A DNA stretch of 64,000 nt from Sphingomicrobium astaxanthinifaciens (GTDB lineage: Bacteria; Pseudomonadota; Alphaproteobacteria; Sphingomonadales; Sphingomonadaceae), in contig NZ_JAKNYM010000002.1 of assembly GCF_022865105.1 (NCBI RefSeq), forward strand, positions 157,501 through 221,500, given 5' to 3'. Both the position numbers and the translations under genes were made by a program. Shown in pieces: positions 8,700-17,860 of the stretch; position 1 is the stretch's first letter; each line of letters opens with the position of its first letter. The notes below the pieces were generated by a model that made no database searches, was not told the origin of the DNA, and saw only the letters and a program-made list of their open reading frames with translations.

Positions 8700-9307
8700 C
8701 CCGGCGCGACGGCTTCACGCTGGTCGAGATGCTCGTCGGCCTCACCATCTTCGCGCTGGTCGCGAGCGCGGGGGTGGGGCTGCTGCGCGCCAGCGCCGAC
8801 ACGCAGGGGGCGGTCGATACCGCGCTGGCCGAGCAGGCGCGGGTCGAACGCATCGCGCTGCTGCTCGAAGCCGACCTCGGGCAGGCCGTCCTGCGCCCCA
8901 CGCGCCGCCCCGACGGGACCAGTCGCCCCCCCTTCAGCGGCAGCCCACGCGCGATGCAGTTCGTCCGCGGCGGGGTCGTCGCGCTCGGCGCCGAGCCCTC
9001 GAGCGACCTGCGGCGGACCGGCTGGGTCGCCGAGGACAATGCGCTCAAGCGGCTGACCTTCGCCGCGCTCGACGGGGGCGAGGCGCGGTTGCCCGAGGCG
9101 GTGCTGCTCGATCCGCTCGGGCAGTTGAGCTTCGCCTATCGCGACGCCGCCGGCGGTTGGGTCGACGCCTGGCCCGACGGGTCGGGGGCGCCGCTGCCGC
9201 GCGCGGTCCGGCTGACGCTGTCGGCGCCGCGGCTGCCCGCGACCGAGTTCGTCGTCGCGCTGCCGGCGGTGGCCCCCGCAAGCGAGAACAGGGGAGCGGG
9301 TCGATGA
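8696..9307 (+). CDS. gspJ: Minor pseudopilin GspJ
   Basis: 203 residues with leader MTRRDG before 'FTLVEMLVGLTIFALVASAGV' (Glu +5). The GspJ pattern of a long N-terminal helix follows, then a beta-rich domain with 'MQFVRGG' and 'LKRLTFAALDGG'. It is part of the pseudopilus tip with GspI and GspK. The start codon overlaps the gspI stop (ATGA), and its own stop overlaps gspK. Confidence 0.93.
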   Translation: MTRRDGFTLVEMLVGLTIFALVASAGVGLLRASADTQGAVDTALAEQARVERIALLLEADLGQAVLRPTRRPDGTSRPPFSGSPRAMQFVRGGVVALGAEPSSDLRRTGWVAEDNALKRLTFAALDGGEARLPEAVLLDPLGQLSFAYRDAAGGWVDAWPDGSGAPLPRAVRLTLSAPRLPATEFVVALPAVAPASENRGAGR

Positions 9308-10266
9308 GCGCCCCCGCGCGCGAGCGGGGAACCGCGCTCCTCTCGGTGCTGCTGATCGTCGCGGTGATGGCCGCGATCGCCGCCACCGCGCTCGACCGGC
9401 TCGGGCTCGCGACCCGGCTCGCGGGCAATGCGCAGGTCGCCACCCAGGGCCGCCACTGGCTCGCCATGGCCGAGGAGCTTGCCGCCGCCCGGCTGGTCGA
9501 CATCGCGCAGCTTTCGGGCGGGCAGCAGGCCGCGCTGCTCGGGGTCGAACGCGAGATCGTCCTGCCCGACGGGCAGGTCGTCGCGGCCCGGATCGAGGAC
9601 GGGACGAACTGTTTCAACGTCAACGCGCTGGTCCGCCCGCGCCGCGACGGCACGCTCCAGGCCACCGCGCGGCGGGTCTTCCTGTTCCGCGATTTCCTGG
9701 TGCTGGTGGGGCTGCCCGAAGCGCGCGCGCAACAGCTGGCGGACGCCGCGGGCGACGCAATCGACAGCGACCGGCTGTCGCGCCCGTTCGGCAGCGAGCA
9801 GCTGGGCAATGGCGATCCGGTCCCCGACCGCGCGCTCGCCAGCGCCGACGAACTGGCGGGGATCGAGGGGATGGATGCGGCGACCTGGGCGCAGCTGCGC
9901 CCGTGGCTGTGCGCGCTGCCCACCCACGACCCCATCGCGGTCAACGTGGAGACCCTCGCGCCCGAGCGCGCCGCGCTGCTGGCCATGCTCGACCCCGCCG
10001 CCATCAGCCTGTCCGCCGCACGTGCGCAGTTGCTCGCCCGCCCCCGGGGCGGCTACGGGTCGGTGGTCGACTTCTGGCAGACCGGGCCCCTGCGCGGGAT
10101 CCAGCCGGCCCGGGGACGCGATGCACAGGTGGCGGTCGAGACGCGCTATTTCCGGCTCGTCTCGCGGGTCGGCGAAGGGGATGGCGAATTGCAGCAGGAA
10201 GCGTTGTTTTCGGTCGAGGGCGAGACCGCACGGCTCCACGCCCGGCGCTGGACCACCGACTGGTGA
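9304..10266 (+). CDS. gspK: Minor pseudopilin GspK (tip subunit)
   Basis: 320 residues. The leader MSAPARERG precedes 'TALLSVLLIVAVMAAIAATALD'. The +5 Glu conserved in the other pseudopilins is absent, as is normal for GspK, which caps the pilus. The globular part contains 'DGTNCFNVNALV', a helical 'SAM-like' region ('DEIDS'-type repeats, 'ELAGIEGMDAATWAQLRPWLCALP'), and 'PIAVNVETLAPE', all typical of GspK. The ATG overlaps the gspJ stop, and the TGA overlaps the GTG start of gspL. Confidence 0.94.
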   Translation: MSAPARERGTALLSVLLIVAVMAAIAATALDRLGLATRLAGNAQVATQGRHWLAMAEELAAARLVDIAQLSGGQQAALLGVEREIVLPDGQVVAARIEDGTNCFNVNALVRPRRDGTLQATARRVFLFRDFLVLVGLPEARAQQLADAAGDAIDSDRLSRPFGSEQLGNGDPVPDRALASADELAGIEGMDAATWAQLRPWLCALPTHDPIAVNVETLAPERAALLAMLDPAAISLSAARAQLLARPRGGYGSVVDFWQTGPLRGIQPARGRDAQVAVETRYFRLVSRVGEGDGELQQEALFSVEGETARLHARRWTTDW

Positions 10267-11357
10267 GCCGCACCCTCCTCCTCTGGCTGCCCGCCGACGC
10301 GGAGGCGCCCGCCGAGACCGCCTGGTGGGAGGTCGCCGACGGCCGCCTCGTCGCGCAGGGGCACGACAGCGGCTGGCTGCCGCGCAGCCCCGACCGCGCC
10401 GCCGAGCCGGTCACCATCATCGGGCTGGTCGGCGCCGACGCGGTGCGCACCGAGCGGCGCGACCCGGCCAGCCTCGCCACCGCGCAGGCCCGCACCGCCG
10501 CGCGGCTCGAGGCCGAGGGCGGCGCGCTCGGCAGCGATCCGCATGCCGCGACGAGCGCCGCCGGCTGGATCGCCGTCACCGATGCCGCACGGATGCAGGC
10601 ATGGCTCGCCTGGGCCGAGGTGCAGGGAATCGGTCTCGACCACATCGTTCCCGCCGCCTGCCTCCTGCCGCGCGACGGCGGCTGGCACGCGGCGCGGTTC
10701 GGATCGCACGCGCTACTCGCGCGCGACGGGGTCGCGCTCCCCGACGACGAGGCGCTCGTCGCCGCGCTTGTGGGCGACGCCCCGTTCGGCCGCGTGGCGC
10801 CCGACGCACTCGACAACGCGATCGCCGGGCTCGCCAGCGCCCTGCCGGTCGACCTGCGCCAGGGCCGGTTCGCCCGCGCGCGTCGCTGGGCGCCCGACCC
10901 GCGGCGCCTGCGCGAATTCGCGCTGCTCCTGCTCTTCATCATGCTCGCCGCGCTCGCCATCCCGATTGCGAAGGCGGTCAAGTGGGAGGCGCAGGCGCGG
11001 GCGCTCGACCGCGACACCGCCGCGCTGGCCACCGCCGCGCTCGGCCGACCGGTCGAGGCGACCGCGGCGGAAACCGAATTGCGCGCCGCGCTCGGCAGCG
11101 GCGCCGCGGGCACCAACGCCGCGCAGATGGTCGCCAGCCTGTTCGCCGCGATGCAGTCGGCTCCCTCGGTCGAGGCGACCATGATCGACTGGGGCGCGGG
11201 GGGGCGGCTCGACGCGCGGCTCGTCGCCGGCGACGCGGGCGCGCTCAACGCGGTCCTGCTCATGCTCCAGCAACGCGGCTGGAGTGTCACCGCCACCCCG
11301 GTCGCAGGCGGCGACGGGCGTGCCGCGATCGACCTGTCGATGCGAGGCGCGTCATGA
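10263..11357 (+). CDS. gspL: Type II secretion protein GspL
   Basis: Bitopic inner-membrane protein that anchors GspE and pairs with GspM. Of 364 residues, about 1-200 form the actin-like cytoplasmic domain ('TLLLWLPAD', 'ARDGVALPDDEALVAAL'). One transmembrane helix lies near residues 215-238 ('FALLLLFIMLAALAIPIAKAV'), followed by a periplasmic ferredoxin-like domain. The GTG start overlaps the gspK stop. The upstream open frame lacks homology. Confidence 0.9.
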   Translation: MSRTLLLWLPADAEAPAETAWWEVADGRLVAQGHDSGWLPRSPDRAAEPVTIIGLVGADAVRTERRDPASLATAQARTAARLEAEGGALGSDPHAATSAAGWIAVTDAARMQAWLAWAEVQGIGLDHIVPAACLLPRDGGWHAARFGSHALLARDGVALPDDEALVAALVGDAPFGRVAPDALDNAIAGLASALPVDLRQGRFARARRWAPDPRRLREFALLLLFIMLAALAIPIAKAVKWEAQARALDRDTAALATAALGRPVEATAAETELRAALGSGAAGTNAAQMVASLFAAMQSAPSVEATMIDWGAGGRLDARLVAGDAGALNAVLLMLQQRGWSVTATPVAGGDGRAAIDLSMRGAS

Positions 11358-11836
11358 CCCCGCTGCTCGACTGGTACCGCGCGCGCAGTCGGCGCGAACA
11401 GGTGATGCTCGGGGCGATGATGCTGCTCGCCGTGCCGATCCTCGGCTGGTTCCTCGTCGTCGCGCCGGCGATGCACTGGCACGACGAGGCGCGCGACGCC
11501 TATCTCGAAGCGAGCGAACGCTACGGGCGCACCGTCGTCCTCGCCGAGGCGGTGGAGGCCGGGGGCGAGCGCGCCGCCGCGCGCCGGATCGCCCAGCCGC
11601 TCAGCGATTTCGTGGCGGCCTCGGCGGCGCAGGCGGGGTTCGCGCTGACGCGCAACGTCGCCACCGGGGGCGATCGCACCGAGGTCGGAATCGCGCAGGC
11701 GCGCCCCGATGCGGCGCTTGCGTGGCTGACGCAACTGCGCGCCGCCGGGGTGGCGATCGAGGGCATGCGCCTCACCGACAATGGCGAAGGCGGGGTCGAG
11801 GTCGATCTCCGCCTCGCCAAGGCGGCCGAACAATGA
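11354..11836 (+). CDS. gspM: Type II secretion protein GspM
   Basis: 160 residues: short cytoplasmic segment, one membrane helix (about 20-38, 'MLGAMMLLAVPILGWFLVV') and a periplasmic domain that pairs with GspL. Family features are the 'W...R..RE..ML' start and a helix-rich linker before the ferredoxin-like fold ('LTQLRAAGVAIEGMRLTD'). ATGA overlaps link it to gspL upstream and gspN downstream. Confidence 0.88.
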   Translation: MTPLLDWYRARSRREQVMLGAMMLLAVPILGWFLVVAPAMHWHDEARDAYLEASERYGRTVVLAEAVEAGGERAAARRIAQPLSDFVAASAAQAGFALTRNVATGGDRTEVGIAQARPDAALAWLTQLRAAGVAIEGMRLTDNGEGGVEVDLRLAKAAEQ

Positions 11837-12540
11837 GCCGGCGCTGGATCGCCTATGCGCTCGCGGTCTTCGCCGTCGCGCTGGTCACGCTGTTCCCGCT
11901 CCGCCTCGCGATGGACCTCGCGCTCGGGCGCGAGGCGCTGCTCAGCGCACGGCAGGTCGCGGGGACGGTCTGGGCGGGGCGGGTCGGCGACGCGATGCTC
12001 GGGCGCGAACGGCTCGGCAGCTTCGACGTCGGGCTCAGACCGCTCTCGCTCCTGCTCGGGCGCACCGAGGTCGAGGTCGAGCGGCTGGGCGATCCCGACG
12101 GGCCGTTGAGCGGCCGCTTCTTCCTCGCCGGGACCAGCGAGGGCGTCGCCGATCTCGACGGGCGGGTCGCGGTCGCCGACCTCGTCGCCCCGCTGCCGAT
12201 CGAGGCGCTGCGGTTCGAGGCGGTCGACGCGCTATTCGACGGCGAGGGCTGCGTGCGCGCGCAAGGCCGTATCACCGCGCTGCCCGCCACCGCGATCGCC
12301 CCGCTCTCGGGCGAATTGTCCGGCCCGCTGTCCTGCGCGCCCGACGGACGCGTCGAGGCGCTCCTGACCGGGGCGCGGGGGGCCGAGACGGTGGCGCTGC
12401 ACCTCGGCGCCGACGGCGAGATCGTGGCGGCGATCACCATCACCGGCGCCCCGCCCATGCTCGGCGAGGCGCTGGAGGCGGCGGGGTTCGAGCGGACCGA
12501 CACGGGCTGGACGCTGGCCACCCGCGGCCGGCTCGATTGA
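11833..12540 (+). CDS. gspN: Type II secretion protein GspN
   Basis: 235 residues with one N-terminal membrane helix (about 6-26) followed by a repetitive beta-rich periplasmic region ('GTVWAGRVGDAMLGRERLGSFDVGL', 'LSGRFFLAG', 'GALEG'-like turns). This matches the T2SN family in length and architecture. GspN is absent from many type II systems, and its role in the inner-membrane platform is poorly defined. Its position between gspM and gspO supports the call. Confidence 0.85.
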   Translation: MSRRWIAYALAVFAVALVTLFPLRLAMDLALGREALLSARQVAGTVWAGRVGDAMLGRERLGSFDVGLRPLSLLLGRTEVEVERLGDPDGPLSGRFFLAGTSEGVADLDGRVAVADLVAPLPIEALRFEAVDALFDGEGCVRAQGRITALPATAIAPLSGELSGPLSCAPDGRVEALLTGARGAETVALHLGADGEIVAAITITGAPPMLGEALEAAGFERTDTGWTLATRGRLD

Positions 12541-12542
12541 GC

Positions 12543-13286
12543 GTGTCGCCGCTTCTTGGCGGCCTTGCGGGCGGGGTCCTCGGCGCGCTGGTGGGCAGCC
12601 ATCTCGCCACCATCGCGCGGCGCTGGCCCGAGGGACGCTCGGCGCTGACCGGGCGCTCGCGCTGCGACCAATGCGGCACCGCGCTCGGCGCGCACGAGCT
12701 CGTCCCCGTCCTCTCCTACCTCGTCCAGCGCGGGGCCTGCCGTCATTGCGGCGCCGCGATCGCGCGCGTGCACCTGGCGGTCGAACTGGCCGCCGCCGCG
12801 ATCGGCGCGGCGTGCTTCGCGCTCCTCCCGCTGCCCGTGGCCGGGGCGCTGGCGGTGATGGGATGGCTGCTGCTCGCGCTCGGCTGGATCGACGCGCGCC
12901 ACCTGTGGCTGCCCGATGCGCTGGTGATCATGCTGGCGCTCGGCGGGCTGGCGCTCGGCGCGCTGGCCAGCGGGGCGCCGCTGCTCGACCGGCTGGTCGG
13001 CGGGGCAAGCGGCTTCGTCGTCCTCGCCGCGCTGCGGTGGGCCTATCTGCGACTGCGGGGGGTCGAGGGCATGGGGGCAGGCGACCCCAAGCTGCTCGGG
13101 GCGATCGGGCTATGGACCGGCTGGTGGCTGCTGGCGCCGATCCTGCTGCTGGCGAGCGCCGGGCTGCTGGTGGCGGCCCTGGTGACCGGCGCGCATCGCG
13201 ACCGGGCACGCGAATATCCGCTGGGAACCGCGCTGGCGGCGTCGGCCTTCGCCGTCACGCTCGCCGGCGCGGTCCTCCGGCTCTAG
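12543..13286 (+). CDS. gspO: Prepilin peptidase / N-methyltransferase GspO
   Basis: Polytopic membrane aspartic protease that cleaves and N-methylates the pseudopilins encoded upstream. Two CxxC pairs (Cys41/Cys44 and Cys66/Cys69) form the zinc-binding cytoplasmic loop. The catalytic aspartates are Asp117 in 'GWIDARH' and Asp181 in 'GMGAGDPK' (the GxGD motif). At 247 residues it is of family length. Start choice: GTG at 12543. A TTG overlapping the gspN stop at 12537 is two codons earlier. The stop TAG shares CTAG with the convergent DUF4167 gene. Confidence 0.95.
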   Translation: MSPLLGGLAGGVLGALVGSHLATIARRWPEGRSALTGRSRCDQCGTALGAHELVPVLSYLVQRGACRHCGAAIARVHLAVELAAAAIGAACFALLPLPVAGALAVMGWLLLALGWIDARHLWLPDALVIMLALGGLALGALASGAPLLDRLVGGASGFVVLAALRWAYLRLRGVEGMGAGDPKLLGAIGLWTGWWLLAPILLLASAGLLVAALVTGAHRDRAREYPLGTALAASAFAVTLAGAVLRL

Positions 13287-13810
13287 GCCGCGTCGGCCTC
13301 GTCGTCGGCGCTGATCGCGGGGGGCAGCGCGTCGGCCGAGATGCTGGGCGCGTCCTCGTCGCCGGCATCCTTCTTGCGACGCTGGCGCGGCTTGCGCTGC
13401 GGCTTGTCCTCGCCGCCCTCGTCGGGCTGCTCGGCCTTGGGCTTGCGGCGCGGCTTGCGTTCGGGCTTGCCGTCCTCCCGCGCGGCCTCGTCGTCGCCGT
13501 CCTCGTCCCGCGCGTCATCGTGATCGCGGTCGTGGTCGTCGCGCTGGCGGCCCTTCTTGCCCTGCTGCTTTTCCTGCCGCTTTTCCTGCTCGAGGCGGAT
13601 TTCCTCGAGCACGCGGAAATAATGGTCCGCGAACTGGAGGTAATATTCGGCCTGCACGCGGTCGCCCGACATCTGCGCGTCGCGCGCGAGCCCCTTGTAC
13701 TTCTCGAGGAGCTGGGACGCGTTGCCCCGGTTGCGATTGTCGCTGCGTCCGCCCTGCGGTCCACGCTGTCCACCGCGGCCGCGCCGCCGGTTTTGACGAT
13801 TACTGATCAA
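13283..13810 (-). CDS. DUF4167 domain protein
   Basis: 175 residues. Residues 2-30 are Arg/Gly/Asn-rich ('SNRQNRRRGRGG'). The conserved DUF4167 core follows ('ASQLLEKYKGLARDAQMSGD' and 'AEYYLQFADHYFRV'), then a long Lys/Arg/Glu/Asp low-complexity tail that is probably disordered. The composition suggests a nucleic-acid-binding protein, but the function is not known. No ATG fits the family N terminus. The TTG at 13810 (LISNRQ...) after AAGGGACG is chosen, although ATT one codon upstream cannot be excluded. Alphaproteobacteria usually carry it beside prmC-prfA, as here. Confidence 0.88.
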   Translation of the reverse strand: MISNRQNRRRGRGGQRGPQGGRSDNRNRGNASQLLEKYKGLARDAQMSGDRVQAEYYLQFADHYFRVLEEIRLEQEKRQEKQQGKKGRQRDDHDRDHDDARDEDGDDEAAREDGKPERKPRRKPKAEQPDEGGEDKPQRKPRQRRKKDAGDEDAPSISADALPPAISADDEADAA

Positions 13811-14061
13811 AATTCGTCCCTTGTCGTCTAGGGAGCACGCCCTGCAGGGCGGCGCCAGGAGCCGGCCGGGGCAAGGGGCCGTCGGCCGCACGGATCCCAT
13901 GTCTTGTGCCGCGCGCACATGCCGGAAGGGGCAAGGCGGGCAGGTGATTCGATGGGAGTGTCGCGGATCGGAGACCGACAAACTGTCGTACGACAAAGAT
14001 GGCGGAGCCCCGGTCCACCGATGGGTTTACCGCTTATTCCTTCCGAATCCAAGCTTTTTCA

Positions 14062-14867
14062 TCAGATCGCGATCGAGAGCACCCGCGGCCGCCCCGCGAG
14101 GTCGCGGCGAAGACCGCTTGACAGGCCGTGCCCGGCGAGGATCGCGGCGACCGATTCGGCCTGGGTCGCGCCGATCTCGAGCACCGCCAGCCCGCCCGGG
14201 GCGAGCAGCCGCGCGATCTGGGGCGCGAGCCGCCGATAGTCGTCGAGCCCCGCAGCGCCCGCGAACAGCGCCTCGGCGGGCTCGTGCGCGCGCACCTCGA
14301 CCGCCACTTCGGGATCGTTCGTCGCGATATAGGGCGGGTTGCACAAAAGCAGGTCGAACCGCTGCTCGATCCCCGCGCCCCAGTCGCCGCGGCGAAAGGC
14401 GGCGCGCTCGTCCATGCCCAGCCGGATGGCGTTGCGCCGCGCATAGCCCAGCGCGGTGTCCGAGGCATCGACCCCGAGCCCGCGCGCAGCCGGCCACTGG
14501 TCGAGCGCGGCGAGCAGCAGGCTGCCCGGACCGGTCCCGAGATCGAGGATATGCCGGGGCCCGGGGGTGCCCTTGAAGTGCGCCACCGCGGCATCGAGCA
14601 GCGTCTCGCTGTCGGGACGCGGGATCAGCACCCCCGGGCCGACCTCGAGCTCGATCGTCCAGAACGCCCGGCGGCCGGTGATATAGGCGAGCGGTTCGCC
14701 GGCGGCGCGCCGCTCGACCAGCGCGGCAAACTCCGCCCCTCCCTCGCGCATCCCCTCGAGCAGCAGCCGGTCGCGCTCGACCCCGAGCGCATGCGCGAGC
14801 AGCAATTCGGCATCGAGCCGCGGCGTGTCGCTGACGCCCTCGAGCCGCGCCGCCGCCTCGCGCAGCC

Positions 14868-14871
<4 letters not shown>
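14062..14871 (-). CDS. prmC: Release factor glutamine N5-methyltransferase PrmC
   Basis: Methylates the glutamine of the GGQ motif in release factors RF1 and RF2 using S-adenosylmethionine. The 269 residues contain an N-terminal helical PrmC domain ('[13 protein letters not shown]'), the SAM motif I '[14 protein letters not shown]' and the catalytic 'NPPYIA'. Its start overlaps the end of prfA, its substrate's gene, by four bases (ATGA), so enzyme and target are co-translated. A 251-base gap separates it from the DUF4167 gene. Confidence 0.96.
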
Positions 14872-15943
<1,072 letters not shown>

Positions 15944-15944
<1 letters not shown>

Positions 15945-17221
15945 TACGCCTGCTCCTCCTGCGACCATTCGGCCAGCATCGCCTCGGCGGCGATGTCGGT
16001 GATCGGCTCGACCGTTTCCTCGACCGTCAGCTGGCGCTGCTCGCCCGTCTTGAGGTCCTTGTACTGCACCGTGCCCGCCGCGATTTCCTCCTCGCCGATG
16101 ATCAGCGCCGCGCCCGCGCCCGCCGCGTCGGCGCGGCTCATCCGCTTGGCCATCTTGCCCGACCAGAAGATCTCGGTCGCGATCCCCGCCCCGCGCAGCA
16201 GCTGCGCCGCGCGGATCGCGTGGGGGCGCGCTTCCTCGCCCATCGGCAGGACCGCCGCCTCGATCCCGGCGCGCACCTCGTCGTCGACCAGCATCGCCAG
16301 CCGCTCGATCCCGGCGGCCCAGCCGACCGCCGGCGTGGGCGGTCCGCCCAATTGCTCGATCAGCCCGTCATAGCGCCCGCCTGCGAGCACGGTCCCCTGT
16401 GCGCCCAGCTGGTCGGTGACGAATTCGAACGCGGTGTGGCGATAATAATCGAGCCCGCGCACGAGGTGCGGGTCGAGCTCGTAGGCCACCCCGGCGGCAT
16501 CGAGCCCCGCCTTCACCTGCCCGAAGAAATCCTCCGCCTCGGCGGAAAGCACCATCTTGGGCGCGCTGTCGGCGAAGGGCCGGTCGCGCGGATCCTTGGA
16601 ATCGAGGATGCGCAGCGGGTTCTTCTCGAGCCGCGCCTGCGAATCCTCCGACAATTCGTCGTGGTGCGCCGCGAAATGCTCGATCAGCGCGGCACGCCAT
16701 CGGTCGCGGCTCTGCGCATCGCCCAGCGTGTTGAGCTTCAACCGCACCCCTTCGATCCCGAGCTCGTCGAGCAGCTGCGCGCCGAAGCAGAGCAGCTCGA
16801 CATCAGCCATCGGGTCGGCGCTGCCCAGCACCTCGGCATCGAGCTGGTGGAACTGGCGATAGCGCCCTTTCTGCGGGCGTTCGTAGCGGAAGGCGGCGCC
16901 GTGCGTCGCGACCTTCATCGGCGCATATTGCTTCCAGCCCTCCGACAGATAGGCGCGCGCGATCCCGGCGGTGAATTCGGGGCGCAGCGTCACCGAGCCC
17001 TCGGAGCGCGATTCGAAGCTCCACATCTCCTTGGAGACGACATCGCTGGTCTCGCCCATGGTGCGCGCGAACACGCCGGTCTGCTCGAACATCGGCACCT
17101 CGACGCGCGCGAAGCCGTAGAGACGGCGCACCTCCTCGAAGGTGGCGACGACATGGGCGAAGCGGTCGGCGGCTTCGCCGTAAAGGCTCTGGGTGCCCTT
17201 GATCGGACGCAATTTTTCCAT
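15944..17221 (-). CDS. hisS: Histidyl-tRNA synthetase
   Basis: Class II synthetase that charges tRNA-His. The 425 residues show '[15 protein letters not shown]' at the N terminus, motif 2 '[16 protein letters not shown]', the histidine-specific motifs '[12 protein letters not shown]' and 'GGRYDGLI', motif 3 '[12 protein letters not shown]' and a C-terminal anticodon-binding domain. It is the first gene of the hisS-prfA-prmC group, and the stop TAA overlaps the prfA ATG. Its promoter should lie in 17222-17326, shared with the divergent ppa gene. Confidence 0.97.
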
Positions 17222-17326
17222 GGCGCTGGCGATTAGCCGCTCCCCGCCCGGCTTTCCACCCGTTTTCGCCGCGCCGGAACCGAACCCCCTTGCGCCGCGC
17301 TTTCAAAGCCTTAAGGGAGCGCCACC

Positions 17327-17857
17327 ATGAATATCGACCTCATTCCCGTGGGCGACGACGCCCCCCACAGTCTCAACGTGTTCATCGAAGTCCCGATCGG
17401 CGGCGAGCCGGTCAAATATGAGTTCGACAAGAAATCGGGGGCGATGTTCGTCGACCGCATCCTGCACACCCCGATGCGCTACCCGACCAATTACGGCTTC
17501 GTGCCGCAGACGCTGTGCGACGACGGCGATCCCCTCGACTGCCTCGTCATGACCCGCTGGTCGCTGCTGCCCGGCACGGTGATCAAGGCGCGCCCGGTCG
17601 GCGTCCTCCATCTCGAGGACGAGGCGGGTGGCGATGAAAAGCTGCTCGCGGTGCCGGTGACCAAGGTCTCGCCCTATTACAAGGACGTCGAGGACTATAC
17701 CGACCTGCCCCCGATCGTGGTGCAGCAGATCGAGCATTTCTTCACCCACTATAAGGATCTCGAGAGCGAGAAATGGGTGCGGATCGGGCGCTGGGGCGAC
17801 CGCGACGACGCGCTCCAGGTGGTGCGCGACGCGGTCGCGCGCTGCCAGGCGAGGTAG
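17327..17857 (+). CDS. ppa: Inorganic pyrophosphatase (family I)
   Basis: Cytoplasmic Mg2+-dependent enzyme that hydrolyses pyrophosphate to phosphate and so drives biosynthetic reactions. At 176 residues it has the family I signature 'DGDPLDCLV' with the metal-binding aspartates. The active-site residues 'KYEFDKKSG' and 'RYPTNYGFVPQT', and the late 'KDVEDYTDLP', also match. A good ribosome binding site (AAGGGAGC) lies before the ATG. It is divergent from hisS and convergent, four bases apart, with the large receptor gene. Confidence 0.97.
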   Translation: MNIDLIPVGDDAPHSLNVFIEVPIGGEPVKYEFDKKSGAMFVDRILHTPMRYPTNYGFVPQTLCDDGDPLDCLVMTRWSLLPGTVIKARPVGVLHLEDEAGGDEKLLAVPVTKVSPYYKDVEDYTDLPPIVVQQIEHFFTHYKDLESEKWVRIGRWGDRDDALQVVRDAVARCQAR

Positions 17858-17860
17858 GCG

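Noticed and set aside
13811-14061. Possible small gene between the DUF4167 gene and prmC
   Set aside because: Frames here are Arg/Pro-rich shadows without a ribosome binding site; treated as the DUF4167 promoter and leader region.
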